Source of the DNA: Thermodesulfobacteriota bacterium
GTDB taxonomy: Bacteria > Thermosulfidibacterota > Thermosulfidibacteria > Thermosulfidibacterales > B14-G1
Assembly: GCA_024274915.1 (NCBI GenBank)
Contig: JAJSAC010000012.1
Span: forward strand, 1 to 64,000
DNA length: 64,000 bases
Direction of reading: 5' to 3'
The notes under the pieces are model-generated. The model had not been told where the DNA came from and did not search any database. It saw only the letters and a list, made by a program, of their open reading frames with translations. Below, piece after piece: positions 8,819 through 17,774 of the stretch (position 1 is the first letter of the stretch; the number at the start of each line of letters is the position of its first letter). Position numbers and translations under genes: made by a program.

Positions 8819-9634
8819 ATGAAAGAGAAGCTCTACACCCTACAAGAAGCCGTCTCCAGTTTCATCAATGATGGAGACGTGGTGGCCGTGGGAGGCGTGG
8901 GGCGAAACCGCTCCCCCATGGCCCTAGTGAGGGAGATCGTCCGCCAGGGTAAAAAGGACCTCCACATTGTAGGCCGGGAAAAGGGGATGGACTTCGACAT
9001 GCTCATCGGAGCAGGCTGCGTCCGCAAAGTCTCCTTTGCCCTGGTGAGTCTAGAAGAGTTTGGCCTGGCCATGAACTTCCGGCGTAAGGCCCAGACAGGG
9101 GAAATCGAGCTGGACGAGCACGCATGTAACTCCGTCATCACCTCCATACGAGCCGCTGCCATGGGACTACCTTTCCTGCCCTTGAGGGGAATGTTGGGCT
9201 CCGACGTCTTCAGGGTGAGCAAGAGTCTCACTGAGATCAAGTGCCCCTTCACGGGAGAACCCCTGGCGGCGGTGAAGGCTATCAAGCCTGACGTCACCAT
9301 TATCCACGCCCACCAGGCTGATAAGTTTGGAAACGTGCGCATCCAGGGATCGCCTTTTGAAGACATTCTCAAAGCCTGGGCAGCCGAAAAGACCATCGTG
9401 ACAGTGGAGGAGATCATTGATCACGAAGAGATCCGCAACAATACCCACCTCACCACCATCCCCCATATCTACATTACAGCTGTGATCCATCAACCCAAAG
9501 GGGCCTGGCCTGCATCCTGTGACCGGTATTATGATAGTGACAGGGAAGAAGTGAAGACCTATGCCCAGGCCATAAAGACCCCCGAAGGCTTCCAGGAATA
9601 CCTGGACCGGCGGGTGCTCAATAGGAGGGATTAA
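8819..9634 (+). CDS. CoA-transferase family protein, subunit A
   Basis: This 271-residue protein belongs to the class I CoA-transferase fold (GctA/IpdA-like). It has a glycine-rich N-terminal loop (VAVGGVGRNRSPMALV, residues 21-36) and the conserved block MGLPFLPLRGMLGSD. The second half keeps the HAHQADKFGNVRI segment seen in these subunits. It pairs with the next gene, 3 nt away. AGGAGGACGGC precedes the ATG. Either acyl-CoA transfer (activating an acid such as isobutyrate or butyrate) or IpdAB-type hydrolytic C-C cleavage is possible; see subunit B for why this is open. Confidence 0.88.
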   Translation: MKEKLYTLQEAVSSFINDGDVVAVGGVGRNRSPMALVREIVRQGKKDLHIVGREKGMDFDMLIGAGCVRKVSFALVSLEEFGLAMNFRRKAQTGEIELDEHACNSVITSIRAAAMGLPFLPLRGMLGSDVFRVSKSLTEIKCPFTGEPLAAVKAIKPDVTIIHAHQADKFGNVRIQGSPFEDILKAWAAEKTIVTVEEIIDHEEIRNNTHLTTIPHIYITAVIHQPKGAWPASCDRYYDSDREEVKTYAQAIKTPEGFQEYLDRRVLNRRD

Positions 9635-9637
9635 GAG

Positions 9638-10411
9638 ATGGCAGACTACACCGTGGCTGAACTTATGGCCGTTTGCCTGGCCAGGGAGATAAAGGACAGA
9701 GATCGGGTCCTTCAAGGGCTTTATTCCCCACTTCCCATTATGGCCTGCCTCTTGGCCAAGAATTTCCATGCCCCCAACATGGTCCACATCAACACCGCCG
9801 ACGTGATAGACCCCGAACCTACGGAGGTGCCCTTCTCAACGGCTGGTCCCGCCCTCCAAGAGCGAGCAGTGGCCTATCTCCCTCTGTGGCAGACCTTTGA
9901 CCTGGCCCAGCAGGGTAAGTTGGACCTCATCTTTCTGGGAGCAGCCCAAGTGGACAAATATGGCAACACCAACCTGAGTGTCATTGGACCCTATGAAAAA
10001 CCCAAAGTGAGGCTCCCAGGAGGAGCCGCCTCAGCCCATCTGTGCGCCATCATGGACGCAGTGATCTGGATCCCCAGACACAACGCCCGGGCCCTGGTAG
10101 AAAAGGTAGACTTCATCACAGGCCAGGGCTACCTCACCGGTGGCAAGGCCAGGGAAGGGGCGGGCATCCCCAAAGGAGGCCCCCGTAAGGTGGTGACCAA
10201 CCTGTGTATTATGGACTTCGAGCCCGAGACCAAGGCCATGAGATTGGTTTCCATCCACCCAGGCGTCGCTTTGGAAGAGGTAAAGGAGAATACGGGCTTC
10301 GAACTCATCGTCCCTGACAAGGTGGAAACTACGGAACCGCCGAACAAAGAAGAACTGGAGTTCATGAGGCAGATAGATCCCAAAGGGGTTAGAGAACTGG
10401 AGTTCCATTGA
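9638..10411 (+). CDS. CoA-transferase family protein, subunit B, lacking the usual catalytic Glu motif
   Basis: This 257-residue partner of the preceding gene resembles GctB/IpdB over its length ([12 protein letters not shown] at the start, [16 protein letters not shown] near residue 105). True class I CoA-transferases carry a catalytic glutamate in an ESG or ENG motif about residue 50-55 of this subunit. Here the matching stretch reads [17 protein letters not shown], with no Glu-x-Gly. IpdAB, a steroid-ring hydrolase of the same fold, also lacks it. The pair may therefore be a hydrolase or lyase, not a transferase. Confidence 0.86.
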   Translation: MADYTVAELMAVCLAREIKDRDRVLQGLYSPLPIMACLLAKNFHAPNMVHINTADVIDPEPTEVPFSTAGPALQERAVAYLPLWQTFDLAQQGKLDLIFLGAAQVDKYGNTNLSVIGPYEKPKVRLPGGAASAHLCAIMDAVIWIPRHNARALVEKVDFITGQGYLTGGKAREGAGIPKGGPRKVVTNLCIMDFEPETKAMRLVSIHPGVALEEVKENTGFELIVPDKVETTEPPNKEELEFMRQIDPKGVRELEFH

Positions 10412-10478
10412 TTGCTGGGAAGACAGGCTATATGAAATAACCCATAAAAAAGAAAAACAACCCTTGGGGAGGCAGGCA

Positions 10479-10898
10479 ATGGAAGGTACGGAGAGGAAAG
10501 TGAAGATCCTGGTAACTAAACCCGGATTGGACGGTCACGACAGGGGGGCCAAGGTGGTGGCCAGAGCCCTGAGAGACGCCGGTTTTGAGGTGATCTACAC
10601 GGGACTCCACCAGTCCCTGGACCAGATAGTTCACGCTGCTATGGAAGAAGACGTGGATGCCATAGGAATCAGCATTCTATCCGGAGCCCACATGTACGTC
10701 TTCCCCACCCTTATCAACATGCTTAAGGAACAAGGTCTGGACGATGTTGTGGTCTTTGGAGGGGGGATCATCCCCACCGACGACATCCCCGAACTGGAAA
10801 AGGCTGGGGTGAAAAAGGTCTTCCTGCCCGGCACTCCCCTGGAGGAGATCATCGATTGGGTGAAAGAAAACGTGAAGCCCAGGGCCGTGAGCTTTTAG
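10479..10898 (+). CDS. B12-dependent acyl-CoA mutase, small (cobalamin-binding) subunit
   Basis: About 139 residues form a complete B12-binding Rossmann domain. The base-off/His-on motif DGHDRG (Asp-x-His-x-x-Gly) lies near residue 18, followed by [10 protein letters not shown] and GGGIIP, which contact the cofactor tail. It is the missing half of the large subunit at 7094, as in archaeal-type mutases and IcmA/IcmB. The ATG at 10479 has GGGGAGG upstream; a TTG at 10464 is less likely. The CoA-transferase-like pair stands between the two mutase subunits. Confidence 0.95.
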   Translation: MEGTERKVKILVTKPGLDGHDRGAKVVARALRDAGFEVIYTGLHQSLDQIVHAAMEEDVDAIGISILSGAHMYVFPTLINMLKEQGLDDVVVFGGGIIPTDDIPELEKAGVKKVFLPGTPLEEIIDWVKENVKPRAVSF

Positions 10899-10928
10899 GA
10901 CCATCCATTCCTCTCCCCTGCTCCACTC

Positions 10929-10957
10929 AAGGGCGCTTCTTGACGGGAGGCGCCCTT
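10929..10957 (+). terminator. hairpin between mutase small subunit and meaB
   Basis: AAGGGCGC and GCGCCCTT form a perfect 8-bp stem with a 13-nt loop. It is followed by TAAGACAAAAA, not a T-run, so it is a weak terminator or an RNA processing/stability hairpin. A second small hairpin (GAGACC / GGTCTC, 10971-10986) follows. Confidence 0.4.
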
Positions 10958-11070
10958 TAAGACAAAAAGAGAGACCTCCTGGTCTCGGATCCGCCAAGAA
11001 CCACCGCCCACGTCCAGACCCAGGGGAGAGAGGAGACACGAAAGGGAGAACAGTGAAGAGGTGGAAGAAT

Positions 11071-12027
11071 ATGGGCCTTATTGAGGAAGTGATCAAGGGA
11101 AACCCCAGGGCAGCCGCCAGAATCATGAGGCTGATAGAAGATGATGTTCCAGAGGCCCGAGAGGCCCTTAAAAAACTCTATCCTTACACGGGCAAGGCCT
11201 ATATCATTGGTATCACCGGTCCCCCTGGGGCTGGCAAGAGCTCCCTGGTAGATCGCCTGGTGGAAGAGTTCCGAAAGCAAGGCAAAAAGGTGGGTGTAGT
11301 GGCAGTAGACCCTACTAGCCCTTTCTCCGGGGGCGCCATCCTCGGTGACAGAATCAGGATGCAGCGTCACAGCACCGATCCCGAGGTCTTCATCAAAAGC
11401 CTGGCCACCAGGGGACACCTAGGGGGCCTCTCCAAGGCCACTGACGACATCATCCAGGTCATGGACGCCATGGGCAAGGATGTTATCATCGTGGAGACAG
11501 TGGGAGTAGGTCAGGACGAAGTAGACATTGTCAAAACGGCAGACACGACCATGGTGGTCACCGTTCCAGGACTAGGAGATGACATCCAAGCCATAAAGGC
11601 GGGCATCCTGGAAATCGCTGATCTCTTTGTTGTAAACAAAGGGGACAAGCCCGAGGCGGACAAAACGGTGAGAGAGTTGGAAATGATGCTGGACATGAGC
11701 GCTCCTCGAGAAGATGGATGGAAGCCTCCCATCCTAAAAGTGAGTGCCACAAAGGGAGAAGGGATCAAGGATACCATGGAAGCCTTGGAGAAACACAGGA
11801 AATTCCTGGAGACCTCGGGACGCTTCGAAAGCTATAGGAAAGACCGGGTAGCCCATGCCTTCGAGAATCTCCTCAGGGACAAGCTCTTCCACATGGTTAT
11901 GAGCAAACTGAAGGAGAACGGGACCTACGATAAGCTCTTGGAAGATATGTTTTCAAAAAGGAAGGACCCCTACTCCGTCATAGAAAAATTGCGCTGTCAG
12001 TGTGTCCTGGACACAGAGAACAACTAG
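11071..12027 (+). CDS. meaB: MeaB/ArgK-type GTPase, chaperone of the B12 mutase
   Basis: This protein of about 318 residues is a G3E-family P-loop GTPase with Walker A GPPGAGKSS near residue 50, VDPTSPFSGGAILGDRIRM, the ETVGVGQDE switch segment and NKGD for guanine. MeaB proteins gate delivery of adenosylcobalamin to acyl-CoA mutases and protect them from inactivation. I prefer the ATG at 11071 (GAGGTGG upstream) to a GTG at 11053. It follows the mutase genes, as expected. In IcmF fusions the same GTPase sits inside the isobutyryl-CoA mutase. Confidence 0.95.
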   Translation: MGLIEEVIKGNPRAAARIMRLIEDDVPEAREALKKLYPYTGKAYIIGITGPPGAGKSSLVDRLVEEFRKQGKKVGVVAVDPTSPFSGGAILGDRIRMQRHSTDPEVFIKSLATRGHLGGLSKATDDIIQVMDAMGKDVIIVETVGVGQDEVDIVKTADTTMVVTVPGLGDDIQAIKAGILEIADLFVVNKGDKPEADKTVRELEMMLDMSAPREDGWKPPILKVSATKGEGIKDTMEALEKHRKFLETSGRFESYRKDRVAHAFENLLRDKLFHMVMSKLKENGTYDKLLEDMFSKRKDPYSVIEKLRCQCVLDTENN

Positions 12028-12093
12028 CCCCTTTACAAGAGCCTAAAAAGGCCCTATGCTAAGATTAGAAGCGCTTTCAAGGGAGGGAAGGTG

Positions 12094-12378
12094 ATGCACA
12101 AAATCAGCGGCGTGATCCTCACTTGCAACATCTGTGGAGAAAAACACAAAGAAGAAGTGACTACAGAGAAACTGACTGATTGGTCCAAAGGCTCTGTAGA
12201 GCCCTTATTTGTATGCCCCAACTGTGGAGACGATGGGCTTGTACATATCAACAATGCCCACCTGAAAGTACTGGCCAAATATATTGATCTATACAATGCC
12301 CTGGTGGACTCCGTTAACCTAGAGCTCGAGAAACTCAACCGCCACGGGGTATGGGTGGAGTTCGAACCGGAAGATTGA
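12094..12378 (+). CDS. small zinc-ribbon protein of unknown function
   Basis: About 94 residues. Two CxxC pairs (CNIC near residue 12, CPNC near residue 42) make a likely zinc ribbon at the N-terminus. The second half is a helix-rich segment (VLAKYIDLYNALVDSVNLELEKL) that could dimerise. GGGAGGG precedes a GTG-ATG pair at 12091/12094. It is the last gene of the plus-strand acyl-CoA block, 66 nt after meaB. I do not recognise a family; a regulatory or scaffolding role is only a guess. Confidence 0.7.
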   Translation: MHKISGVILTCNICGEKHKEEVTTEKLTDWSKGSVEPLFVCPNCGDDGLVHINNAHLKVLAKYIDLYNALVDSVNLELEKLNRHGVWVEFEPED

Positions 12379-12424
12379 CAAAGAGAAAGTCATTCCCACC
12401 ACCATTGATTCTCCTTGCTTCAGT

Positions 12425-13633
12425 TCAGCGGGATCTGGCCCCCTGGAACAAGCCGGCGACCTCGTCTAGAATGGCTTCCGCTATTGCTTCCTTGGACATG
12501 AGGGGCAGGTGACGAAAGGTACCGTCTCTTTTCACTATCACCACCCGGTTGGTATCCGTAGCAAAACCCACGGTCACCTCATTGGCCACGATCATATCCA
12601 GGTTCTTCCTGGCCAGCTTGGCGGAAGCGTTCTCCAGAAGATCCTGGCTCTCGGCAGCAAAACCGACTAGGATCTGGTGTCCCTTATTTTCCCCCAGGGT
12701 AGCCAGAATATCGGGATTGGCCTCCAGCTCGAGGAAGAACTGCTCCTTACCCTCTTTCTTGAACTTAGCCCCCTCTTCGGTCAAAGGCTTAGGTCGAAAA
12801 TCAGCCACTGCAGCTGCCTTTATCACCACGTCAACGCTTGAATAAAGGTCCATAACTCTCTGATACATCTCCACGGCAGAGGTAACAGGTATGTATTCTA
12901 CTCCCCAGGGAGGCTCCAAATGGGTGGGACCCGACACCAGATAAACTCTGGCGCCCCTCCTTCTTGCCTCCTGAGCTATGGCAAAGCCCATCTTCCCCGA
13001 CGAAGGATTACTTATGAAACGTACAGCGTCCAGATACTCCCTGGTAGGCCCCGCCGTCACTAAGAAGGTTTTACCATAAAGGTCCTTTTGATAAAGGAGA
13101 TCCAAAATCCTCTCCAAGATGTGAAGGGGCTCAGGAAATCTACCAGGACCGTAATCTCCACAGGCCAACTCCCCCTCAGGAGGTTCCAAGACCACCACTC
13201 CTCTCTTCCTCAGAATCTCCAGATTCTCCTGGGTGGCGGGATGGAGATACATCTGGGTGTTCATAGCAGGAGCCACCAGGGTGGTGCCATCGTAGGCTAG
13301 ATAAAAGGTGGAGAGAAGATCGTCGGCTATCCCCCGGGCCATCTTGGCCAAGATGTTGGCTGTGGCAGGCGCTATGACCAAAAGGTCAGTCTCCTGGGCC
13401 AGGGCCACGTGTTCCACCCTGTCGGGGACCACAGCCTCAAAAGTATCCACCCTAACCTGGGCCTGGGAAAGGGTTTGGAAGGTGAGGGGAGTAACAAAAC
13501 GGGTGGCGTTGGGGGTCATGATAACCCGTACTTTGAGTCCAGCCTTGATCCCAAGTCTCACCAGCTCAGCTGCCTTGTAAGCCGCTATGCCCCCCGTCAC
13601 CCCCAAGGTGACCCTTTCACCCTCAAGTTTCAT
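12425..13633 (-). CDS. coaBC: bifunctional phosphopantothenoylcysteine decarboxylase/phosphopantothenate-cysteine ligase
   Basis: This 402-residue protein has the flavin-dependent decarboxylase domain first ([14 protein letters not shown] at the N-terminus, [12 protein letters not shown] and the Cys near [13 protein letters not shown]), then the CoaB ligase domain ([34 protein letters not shown]). Together they make 4'-phosphopantetheine for CoA. The ATG at 13633 overlaps the ubiX stop (ATGA), with AGGAGGT upstream; this fixes the start over a GTG at 13642. The minus-strand operon is DUF1015-ubiX-coaBC. Confidence 0.96.
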   Translation of the reverse strand: MKLEGERVTLGVTGGIAAYKAAELVRLGIKAGLKVRVIMTPNATRFVTPLTFQTLSQAQVRVDTFEAVVPDRVEHVALAQETDLLVIAPATANILAKMARGIADDLLSTFYLAYDGTTLVAPAMNTQMYLHPATQENLEILRKRGVVVLEPPEGELACGDYGPGRFPEPLHILERILDLLYQKDLYGKTFLVTAGPTREYLDAVRFISNPSSGKMGFAIAQEARRRGARVYLVSGPTHLEPPWGVEYIPVTSAVEMYQRVMDLYSSVDVVIKAAAVADFRPKPLTEEGAKFKKEGKEQFFLELEANPDILATLGENKGHQILVGFAAESQDLLENASAKLARKNLDMIVANEVTVGFATDTNRVVIVKRDGTFRHLPLMSKEAIAEAILDEVAGLFQGARSR

Positions 13634-14172
13634 TCTCCCCACCTCCTGAAAAGGGTGTGATCCAGTCCCAAATGGTCCAGAACCTTTCCAAGAATAAAGG
13701 CTTCCATGTCATCAATGCAACGGGGACCATGGTAGTAAGTGAGAACAGGAGGTAAAATTACGGCCCCGGCTCTGGCCAAAGCAGCCATATTCTCCAGATG
13801 GATGAGGTTCAAAGGCGTCTCCCTCGGCACCAAAACCAGGGGCCACCTCTCCTTTAAAGCCACATCGGCGGCCCTCTCAATGAGGTTGGAAGAGATCCCC
13901 GCCGCAATCCTGCCTAGGGTTCCCAGAGAACAGGGAATAATGACCGTCCCAGCAAGACGGAAAGAACCCGAACTCACCGGGGCATCTAGGGCCTCCATGG
14001 ACCAAACCCTCACACCACGGGGAAAATCCAAATCCACTCCCTCCCCAGAGGCAATAGACCGGGCCTGGGGAGTGAGGGAGAGATGGACAGTACCCCGGGA
14101 GGCCAACTCTCCCACCAAACGCACCCCAAGTTTAACCCCACTAGCCCCCGTGATACCCACAAAAAAGTCCAT
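13630..14172 (-). CDS. ubiX: UbiX-family flavin prenyltransferase
   Basis: About 180 residues. It opens with [17 protein letters not shown], the flavin-binding loop of the UbiX/Pad family, and keeps [25 protein letters not shown] and [16 protein letters not shown]. UbiX makes prenylated FMN for UbiD-type decarboxylases; no ubiD lies in this window. The start at 14172 is chosen because it has an ATG; the in-frame TTG at 14181 sits over the stop of the upstream gene. It overlaps coaBC by 4 nt. Confidence 0.93.
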   Translation of the reverse strand: MDFFVGITGASGVKLGVRLVGELASRGTVHLSLTPQARSIASGEGVDLDFPRGVRVWSMEALDAPVSSGSFRLAGTVIIPCSLGTLGRIAAGISSNLIERAADVALKERWPLVLVPRETPLNLIHLENMAALARAGAVILPPVLTYYHGPRCIDDMEAFILGKVLDHLGLDHTLFRRWGE

Positions 14173-14177
14173 AGCGC

Positions 14178-15476
14178 TCAATCGAAAAGGGGATTCATCA
14201 CCAAGCCGGTGATAAGCTTAGGATAGAAGTAGGTGCTCTTTTGAGGCATGGTTTCACCGGCCCTAGCCACCCTCCAGACTTCATCCACAGAAGGTGCCTT
14301 GAGGAAAGCCGCCAAAGATCCCAATCCCCTCTCCACGTCTTCCAGGGCCCGTCGGGCATCTTTGTAGTAACCCAGTCTACCCTCGTCCCTCACCTCCCGG
14401 GGAGAGACGCCTAAAACCTTTTCCAACAACAGCTCATGGAGAAGAACGACATCCAGTTCCCTCATGGGGGGAGGCAGATGGGAAAGCTCCCTGTCCAGAT
14501 CCACTTCTTTTCTCAAGGTGATCAAGAGAAAGGGACCACCCGAAAGGTGGAGGCCAAAGGAGTGGGAGGAGGCTTTATCTAAGGCAGAAAGTAGGGCATC
14601 CAGATCCTCGTAAAAAGTCACCCTCTCAAAATACCTGGCCAGCCGTCTCTCCAACTCCTCCGCCGGATAAGGCAGGTCCCCCTTAACCACCCTGTGGGTG
14701 GGCAAAACCAAAAGCCCAGGATCCTTCATGCTCACCAGGGCCATCATAACAAAGTTGTAAGGTTCGTTTCCCCGGTGACAGGGGTTGGCTTCAGCCCTCT
14801 CCTTTTTATACTGAAGGGCCGTTTCATAGCGATGATGGCCATCGGCAATAAGGATGGGCTTGGTCCCGAAGGCCCCTCCTATACTCTCCACCAGGGACCT
14901 GCTCAACAACCAAAACTCGTGTACCACTCCTGCCTCGTCTTCAAAGCGACAGAAAGGGGACATCCCACCGGCAGCATCCTTCAAGAAAGCGAAGACCTTT
15001 CCATCTTCATCGGGAAAAAGCCCGAAAATGGGGCTAAAATTGACTCTACACTCCCGAAGGAGCTTTAGCCTATCCTCTTTGGGTGCGGAGAGAGTCCTTT
15101 CGTGGGGAAGGATCACACCTTCGGAAAAATCCATCAACCTCACCCTGGCAAAGAGAGCTGTCCTTATCCACTTACGACCCAGAGCAGAGAACCTTTGCCT
15201 ATAAAGATAAAAACGATCCTGGGTGTCCAGAACGAGGACTTTCTCTTCAATCCACTGCTCCAGCAAAGCCCGAGCCCGAGTGTATCTGCTGTTAGAAGGA
15301 GTGTCTTGAGGTGTCTCTTTTCCTAGAATCAACCTCACCACGTTATAGGGACTTCTCTGATAAAGCTTTTCTTGTTCCTCGGGAGATATGATGTCATAAG
15401 GAGGAGCCACCACATCTTCTATCTTTACCTTCGAAGTGTTGTAGAGCAAACCTTTGAAAGACAAGACCTCTGCCAT
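14178..15476 (-). CDS. DUF1015 family protein
   Basis: This 432-residue protein is recognisable as DUF1015 (COG4198) by its N-terminus ([29 protein letters not shown]), [15 protein letters not shown] in the middle and a C-terminus rich in short conserved blocks. The biochemical role of the family is not established; it is often found in anaerobes near serine/amino acid metabolism genes. The ATG at 15476 has GGGAGGT 6 nt upstream, preferred over an upstream start at 15521. It heads the operon with ubiX and coaBC. Confidence 0.9.
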   Translation of the reverse strand: MAEVLSFKGLLYNTSKVKIEDVVAPPYDIISPEEQEKLYQRSPYNVVRLILGKETPQDTPSNSRYTRARALLEQWIEEKVLVLDTQDRFYLYRQRFSALGRKWIRTALFARVRLMDFSEGVILPHERTLSAPKEDRLKLLRECRVNFSPIFGLFPDEDGKVFAFLKDAAGGMSPFCRFEDEAGVVHEFWLLSRSLVESIGGAFGTKPILIADGHHRYETALQYKKERAEANPCHRGNEPYNFVMMALVSMKDPGLLVLPTHRVVKGDLPYPAEELERRLARYFERVTFYEDLDALLSALDKASSHSFGLHLSGGPFLLITLRKEVDLDRELSHLPPPMRELDVVLLHELLLEKVLGVSPREVRDEGRLGYYKDARRALEDVERGLGSLAAFLKAPSVDEVWRVARAGETMPQKSTYFYPKLITGLVMNPLFD

Positions 15477-15541
15477 TACACCTCCCTGTCTTTTGAAAGG
15501 ATGGAGGGAGAAATAGCACACACATTTCCTTCATTGCAACG

Positions 15542-15575
15542 AAAAAAGGAGAAGGCCCTCCTTGCCGCCTTCTCC
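15542..15575 (-). terminator. intrinsic terminator of the small minus-strand gene
   Basis: On the minus strand a perfect 9-bp stem (GGAGAAGGC / GCCTTCTCC) with a 10-nt loop is followed by six T. It lies 24 nt after the stop of the gene at 15600-15830 and before the DUF1015 operon. Confidence 0.88.
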
Positions 15576-15599
15576 TCTATCAACAAACTCTTTTACAGC

Positions 15600-15830
15600 T
15601 CATTCAACTTCAGGTTCAGGCTCCTGTTTCTTCCTCCTGGGAGTGGTACCTGCAAGCTGAAGGAGATCACTTACTTGCTTGTCTTTTAAGGCCTCAGCCA
15701 CCAGAGACCTGATAACTCTTCCAATCTTTCTCTGGTCCCCACCACAGACTGCATTTATCACCCTGTAGTGCTTCTTCTCCAGTTTTATGCAAACCTCCTC
15801 AAACCTTGCACCTCCTCTTCTATTCGCCAT
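15600..15830 (-). CDS. small basic protein of unknown function
   Basis: A 76-residue protein with its own promoter and its own terminator, so a true single-gene unit. The sequence is helical and basic in the first two thirds (FEEVCIKLEKKHYRVINAV, KIGRVIRSLVAEAL) and ends in a charged tail (PRRKKQEPEPEVE). The size and helix pattern would suit a small nucleic-acid-binding protein, but I cannot assign it to ribbon-helix-helix or any other family with confidence. One cysteine lies in each half. Confidence 0.75.
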   Translation of the reverse strand: MANRRGGARFEEVCIKLEKKHYRVINAVCGGDQRKIGRVIRSLVAEALKDKQVSDLLQLAGTTPRRKKQEPEPEVE

Positions 15831-15862
15831 ATCCCAACCCCCTAAAACTATTTTTCAAACTT

Positions 15863-15891
15863 TTAATATAAGACCACTTCCAATAAGTCAA
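15863..15891 (-). promoter_or_regulatory. sigma70-like promoter for the small gene at 15600
   Basis: On the minus strand TTGACT (15891-15886), 17 bp, TATTAA (15868-15863), 33 nt before the ATG. The surrounding 15831-16061 stretch is notably A+T-rich compared with the window and I see no other gene in it. Confidence 0.65.
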
Positions 15892-16061
15892 GGGTGTAGA
15901 AAAAAATCTCAAAAGAAAATCTTCAAGAAAGAACCTTCAGATCATCACATAAATAGCGATCCACAACTAAAACTCACACCCTAGAACCCCTTCAGAACCA
16001 GAATTAAGAGGATGTTCCTCATTAGAGGATACTGAAAGATGCTATAAATCCTATAAGATAA

Positions 16062-16487
16062 TTAAAAGGAATACAACTCTTCTCCCCAAACATCCACCCA
16101 ATTACCTTGCAACACCCTCTCGGCCCTCTCAGGATCATCAACCTCGACGATGAGGATGGTTCTATCCCCTGTACCTAAGCAAGGATACATATTGGCCACA
16201 TTTATGTGGGCCTCTTTTAAAGGCCTTAGGATGGCATTGAGGCCACCAGGATGATGGGGAGCTTCAGCGGCTATCACGGGAATTATTTCTATTTCATAGC
16301 CGTGACTTCTCAAGACATTGGCCGCTTTCTCGGGATTGTCCACCACGATTCTTATGGCCGTCTCCTTTTCGTCTATCTCAGAAACGCTGAAAGCAATGAT
16401 ATTCACTTTCTCTTCACCCATTAACGAGCTAATTTTGGAAAGCATCCCGGGTACATTGGCAAGCTTGAAATATATTTGCTTAACCAT
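16062..16487 (-). CDS. tandem ACT-domain protein
   Basis: This 141-residue protein consists of two ACT domains: residues 1-68 (VKQIYFKLANVPGMLSKISSLMGEEKVNI) and about 70-141 (HHPGGLNAILRPLKEAHINVANMY). ACT domains bind amino acids and act as allosteric sensors. It is the last gene of the 2-oxoacid oxidoreductase operon, 2 nt after the gamma subunit, so it may sense the amino acid from which the oxoacid comes, such as valine or isoleucine. That link is inference from position. Confidence 0.9.
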   Translation of the reverse strand: MVKQIYFKLANVPGMLSKISSLMGEEKVNIIAFSVSEIDEKETAIRIVVDNPEKAANVLRSHGYEIEIIPVIAAEAPHHPGGLNAILRPLKEAHINVANMYPCLGTGDRTILIVEVDDPERAERVLQGNWVDVWGEELYSF

Positions 16488-16489
16488 CT

Positions 16490-17029
16490 CTACTCTCCTC
16501 CTATACTCTGATATCCCGCTAATAGGGCCTCCCGGTTTAATTCTATAACCCCAGGTTTATCTACAAAAACTTTTCCTACCACTTCCTGGGCCGTTTCCAG
16601 TTTCACCAGGGGAGTCCTCTTCAAAAAAGCTCCTAACATCACCATGTTGGCAGCCCTATCGTTACCAACCTCCAGAGCCAACGTATTAGCGGGGACTTCA
16701 TACAAAATGACATCTCCCCTCAGAGGGCGAAAGTTAATGAGATCACTGTTGACGTAAATCATGCCCCCAGACTGAATCTGGTTCTGGAACCTCTCCAAAG
16801 AAGGATTGTTCATGATGACTGCCACATCAGGGGAAGAGGCCACGGGAGAAGCGATCTCCTCATTGGAGACAGAAACCACGCAGTTGGCCGTCCCACCCCT
16901 CATCTCAGCCCCATAGCTGGGCAGATAGGTCACATGCTTCCCCTCCAGCATAGCCGAGTAAGCCAACACATATCCCATGAGGAGGACCCCCTGTCCCCCA
17001 AAACCCGCAAAAACCGTTTTAATCAGCAA
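16490..17029 (-). CDS. 2-oxoacid:ferredoxin oxidoreductase, gamma subunit
   Basis: A 179-residue protein with the family's GFGGQGVLLMGYVLAYSAM start and the SYGAEMRGGTANCVV block near residue 40. The gamma subunit helps bind CoA in KOR/VOR/POR enzymes. Translation appears to start at TTG (17029), overlapping the end of the beta subunit by 11 nt, with GGGGGGAG just before it; no ATG is nearby. The order delta-alpha-beta-gamma-ACT is continuous and tightly spaced. Confidence 0.93.
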   Translation of the reverse strand: MLIKTVFAGFGGQGVLLMGYVLAYSAMLEGKHVTYLPSYGAEMRGGTANCVVSVSNEEIASPVASSPDVAVIMNNPSLERFQNQIQSGGMIYVNSDLINFRPLRGDVILYEVPANTLALEVGNDRAANMVMLGAFLKRTPLVKLETAQEVVGKVFVDKPGVIELNREALLAGYQSIGGE

Positions 17030-17774
17030 GGCTCCCCCCTTCTATCTCCTTGAACACCCCCAGGGGATAGTGTTTTACCATCTCTTCCTTGACCCACTCA
17101 AAAGCCCTAGGAGGTGACATCTTCCAATTGGTGGGGCACGGAGAAAGGACCTCCACAACGGAGAACCCCAACCCCCCCATCTGGGCCTCAAAGGCTTTAC
17201 GAAGGATCCTCTTGGTTTTGAGAACATGGGCCGGATCATGGAGAGATGTTCTGGCAGCATAGGCCGTACCTTTAATCCGGGCCAACACCTCGGTAAAGTT
17301 TATAGGAAATCCCTCCCGAGAGGAGTCCCTGCCCCGGGGAGTGGTAGTGGTCACCTGTCCCAAGATGGACGTGGGGGCCATTTGCCCCCCTGTCATGCCA
17401 TAAACAGCATTGTTGACAAAGATGGCGGTGATTTTCTCCCCCCTGTTGGCAGCATGGATGGTCTCCGCCGTGCCAATGGCGGCGATGTCACCGTCCCCCT
17501 GGTAAGTGAAGACCAACCTGTCGGGGAGCACCCTCTTGATACCCGTAGCCACCGCCGCTCCCCTTCCATGGGGAGCCTCTCCCATATCCACGTCGAAGTA
17601 GTTGTAAGCCAGTACAGCACAACCTGCGGGAGGCACCCCTATGGCCCTATCTATAAGGTCCATCTCTTCTATCACCTCCGCCACCAACCGATGGAGAATG
17701 CTATGACCACATCCGGGGCAGTAATGGAATGGAACCGGCTTTAGTGCCTTGGTGCGAGAAAATACCTTCTTCAT
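17019..17774 (-). CDS. 2-oxoacid:ferredoxin oxidoreductase, beta (TPP-binding) subunit
   Basis: This 251-residue subunit has CPGCGHSILHRL near residue 20, the Mg-TPP motif GDGDIAAIGTAETIHAANR and the GMTGGQMAPTS block. It binds thiamine diphosphate and one 4Fe-4S cluster. The pattern is closest to what is annotated as VOR/KOR-type and not to pyruvate:ferredoxin oxidoreductase. Its ATG overlaps the alpha stop by 4 nt. The preferred 2-oxoacid (branched-chain or 2-oxoglutarate) cannot be fixed from sequence here. Confidence 0.94.
   Translation of the reverse strand: MKKVFSRTKALKPVPFHYCPGCGHSILHRLVAEVIEEMDLIDRAIGVPPAGCAVLAYNYFDVDMGEAPHGRGAAVATGIKRVLPDRLVFTYQGDGDIAAIGTAETIHAANRGEKITAIFVNNAVYGMTGGQMAPTSILGQVTTTTPRGRDSSREGFPINFTEVLARIKGTAYAARTSLHDPAHVLKTKRILRKAFEAQMGGLGFSVVEVLSPCPTNWKMSPPRAFEWVKEEMVKHYPLGVFKEIEGGSLAD

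Noticed and set aside
7094-10898. Naming the mutase genes as methylmalonyl-CoA mutase
   Set aside because: The family match is clear, but the two substrate-carboxylate residues are Phe and Gln instead of Tyr and Arg.
12091-12378. Assigning the small zinc-ribbon protein to a known B12 or mutase accessory family
   Set aside because: Only the two CxxC pairs are informative; position after meaB is not enough.
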